Assembly (NCBI GenBank): GCA_023474015.1
Contig: JAMCYN010000008.1
Coordinates: 1 to 25,732 of the forward strand
Length of the DNA stretch: 25,732 bases
Direction: 5' to 3'
Source of the DNA: Armatimonadota bacterium
Lineage (GTDB): Bacteria > Armatimonadota > UBA5829
The notes under the pieces are model-generated. The model was not told the origin of the DNA and searched no databases. It saw nothing but the letters and a program-made list of their open reading frames with translations. A program made the translations under genes and the position numbers. Position 1 is the first letter of the stretch. The number at the start of each line of letters is the position of its first letter. Shown piece after piece: positions 24,801 through 25,732 of the stretch.

Positions 24801-25732
24801 TAGTAAATATCACATCCATTCAGAGCAAAGACGCCGGGGCCGATATTCGTCCGCTCGGCATGTCGAACAAGGCAGCCGCAACAGGGCTCGTTCCATCCGC
24901 GCTTCTTGCAAAAGTGTGGGGATGGGTAACGTACCGAGGATCCGACTACATCTACGTGGACGACGGCAGCGGCGTCCGCGATGCGTCGGGCAGGACAGGC
25001 GTGCGGGTGTTCACGGGAGATCGAGCCATCCCGATGAGCCTTCCAGCGGTCAACCACTTTGCGTTTATCACGGGCATAGCCGGAAGCGTAAGAGAGGGTA
25101 ACACCGTCGTTCGCACGGTCAGACCACGAACGAGCACCGATGTCGAGATAAGCACTGCCACCCCAAATGAATCGGCGATAGTTGCGCAATGGATGGCCTC
25201 CAATCTCGGCCCGAGCGTGCCGGGGCGACCATTCTCGTTCACCTATGGCGGGGCGTCGTCGTCCGACCTGCTTCCGACGTGGCAACAGGACTATGCGACC
25301 GAAGCTCTCGATGGGCAGCGGACCCAGTTCACGATCACGTATACCGATCCGGCCACGGGGCTGCGGGTTAAGTGCGTCGGCATTCAGTATCACGACTTCC
25401 CGACCGTGGAGTGGACGCTCTATTTCAAGAACACCGGGTCCGGGGACACACCCATATTGGAGAATATCCAATCACTGGACTGCGTGCTCGATCGGGGCAC
25501 TAATGGGGAGTTCACGCTGCACCATAACGTCGGCAGCCCGTGCACCCCGACAGATTACAAGCCACTGGAGACCGTCATGGGTCCCTACTCCACCCTCGAA
25601 ATTGGTGGAGCCGGAGGTCGCCCAACTAATAGCGATCTGCCGTATTTCAATCTCGAGAACCCCGATGGCGGGGTCATAATCGTGATCGGGTGGCCTGGAC
25701 AATGGTCGGCGAGCTTTGCCAGAGATGCCGGC
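21875..25732 (+). CDS. Giant secreted multidomain GH36-type protein (3' end beyond window)
   Basis: At least 1286 residues, open to the last base. Layout: N-terminal export signal (core TVLAVTAIVALYV, cleavage near CAG); sandwich A1 (31-223) and CarbReg (225-303); sandwich A2 (309-501) and CarbReg (503-580); a right-handed parallel beta-helix (586-893, starting TYYVSPDGVDTANGTSPESAW and ending SSPAIDAGAD...PDLGAFE); a paired OB-like domain (897-1092, YIYVDDGSGVRDASG). From ~1095 comes the N-terminal domain of a GH36 enzyme (RPFSFTYGG, FPTVEWTLYFKNTG, GVIIVIGWPGQWSASFARDAG), collinear with paralogues A and B. The catalytic barrel should lie just past the window. The start at 21875 has AGAGGA upstream and follows the promoter/operator. 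It is probably an extracellular enzyme with its own binding modules; whether the barrel is intact is unknown. Confidence 0.9.
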   Translation, partial: MLQPHRSTTHTTVLAVTAIVALYVPCAGTQTWDIASGFSPTSNPNGVWTYGYQSPLGGALNTFATKIVSNGVDTWCKDNYPDAAGNVTKNRTGAPSDWGGMWWGTNGMAMHPGLSNQKATVRWSAPSAMLINVNVTFSGANYATGTTTDVHILHNGSSFFDDQINGFGGGGSHAASGSSPSQTCNAILYVAQGDSVDFAVGYGGNGFNCDLTAISGAITSITDSGLVKGIVTSNASGHPILAGATVRTSDSSVSTLTASDGSYQLILPSGTLTIEASYPGTISQIATIDVVAGQIKTQDFDLGVGAGESWNIADGFSSTSNPNGVWSYGYKSSLGGALVQFTSEIVNSGIDTWCINNNPDISGNVTKNGTGAPSDWSGMWWNTNGMAMHPGPNNQIATIRWTAPSAIVAEVDVTFSGANYGMGTTTDVHVLHNGSSVFDGQINGFGGGGSHAVFGTSPSRTYDGLFYVAQGDTIDFALGYGGNGFTNDLTAISGAITTITDRGVVRGTVTANVPGHPVLASATVKTSGSSVSTVTDSNGSYEFILPAGAYTIEAGYPGTISDVAAVEVVAEQIEVRNFDLTPGVGHTYYVSPDGVDTANGTSPESAWKTISHGDAAGVLRAGDTVIVTAGVYKPADFNGVHLTRCSGTAEKPIIYKAQGSVMIDQSTTPRASDGVSYGFLVQADGIVIDGFGIVGCQWGLYFQNGHSDNTAINNVIHGMRVGQPSQTGLPGWCGGICNSEGTNRTNRNNLIYDIGDPTISNIAACIASSVSVNTKITNNTLVGGRCGVQVWSGGSGLTVKNNIIADMRLEGISAGCAEVFGFQHSHNLFNGNAADYGAGVSVGANETTGNPLFIDIVNHDYHLDASSPAIDAGADLGFPFYGAAPDLGAFELAPEVVVTQLGALKTQPDGVGVAVTSPKVVTISSGTLADGSYYVEDSNRASGVRLLPAPGLPPVSIGDRITFSGTVITDENGEKVVNITSIQSKDAGADIRPLGMSNKAAATGLVPSALLAKVWGWVTYRGSDYIYVDDGSGVRDASGRTGVRVFTGDRAIPMSLPAVNHFAFITGIAGSVREGNTVVRTVRPRTSTDVEISTATPNESAIVAQWMASNLGPSVPGRPFSFTYGGASSSDLLPTWQQDYATEALDGQRTQFTITYTDPATGLRVKCVGIQYHDFPTVEWTLYFKNTGSGDTPILENIQSLDCVLDRGTNGEFTLHHNVGSPCTPTDYKPLETVMGPYSTLEIGGAGGRPTNSDLPYFNLENPDGGVIIVIGWPGQWSASFARDAG
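21968..23635 (+). repeat. Tandem duplication of an ~834-bp module pair
   Basis: The coding block from the first TWDIASGF (about 21968) is repeated from ESWNIADGF (about 22802), an offset of 834 bp. Long stretches are shared (SNPNGVW.YGY, GAPSDW.GMWW, FGGGGSHA, DLTAISGAIT, TITDRG/SITDSG). Similarity is obvious at DNA level as well as protein level, pointing to a recent internal duplication. Confidence 0.85.

Overview
The window is high-GC bacterial DNA. The gene mix is a secreted GH36 family, a GH38 alpha-mannosidase, a LacI regulator, a pseudopilin with an [12 protein letters not shown] helix and H-x9-D tail, UroD-like and M42 proteins, and giant secreted beta-rich proteins. This recalls Armatimonadota or a related PVC-like, environmental polysaccharide-degrading lineage; the taxonomic guess is an inference from protein style. 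No rRNA, tRNA, CRISPR array or phage gene was seen.

Layout. Bases 1-1020 hold IS debris: an IS1380-type transposase start fused in frame to the C-terminal half of an IS21-type IstB. From 8544 down to 1026 on the minus strand is a tight operon: DRE-TIM aldolase/isopropylmalate-synthase-like enzyme, GNAT acetyltransferase, GH38 alpha-mannosidase, UroD-like protein, M42-type peptidase. At 8537-9763 lie two short-chain dehydrogenase pseudogenes joined head to head at a 7-bp microhomology. Each carries an in-frame TGA.

From 19615 down to 9905 on the minus strand are a 1553-residue secreted modular protein, a pseudopilin and two secreted GH36-type alpha-galactosidase-like enzymes. Divergent from them, a LacI-family regulator (21245-20220, minus) is followed by a plus-strand giant gene starting at 21875. 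That gene runs off the window and ends here inside a third GH36 N-terminal domain.

Regulatory logic. Four near-perfect palindromes (consensus TGCGGATACGTATCCGCA) and one weaker match lie only in the non-coding DNA around the regulator. Four of the five sit immediately downstream of a recognisable TTGACA/-10 promoter: two tandem promoters for the 1553-residue gene, one for the plus-strand giant, and one for the regulator itself. The fifth lies between the tandem promoters. I read this as a self-contained LacI regulon. It would control two giant proteins that share the same rare modules (a beta-sandwich with an NPNG.W.YG signature, carboxypeptidase-regulatory-like domains, and a paired OB-like domain), plus a pseudopilin and GH36 enzymes. 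The plausible job is binding and degrading an alpha-galactoside-containing polysaccharide at the cell surface. Just upstream of the plus-strand promoter is a MITE-like, inverted-repeat-bounded cluster of hairpins.
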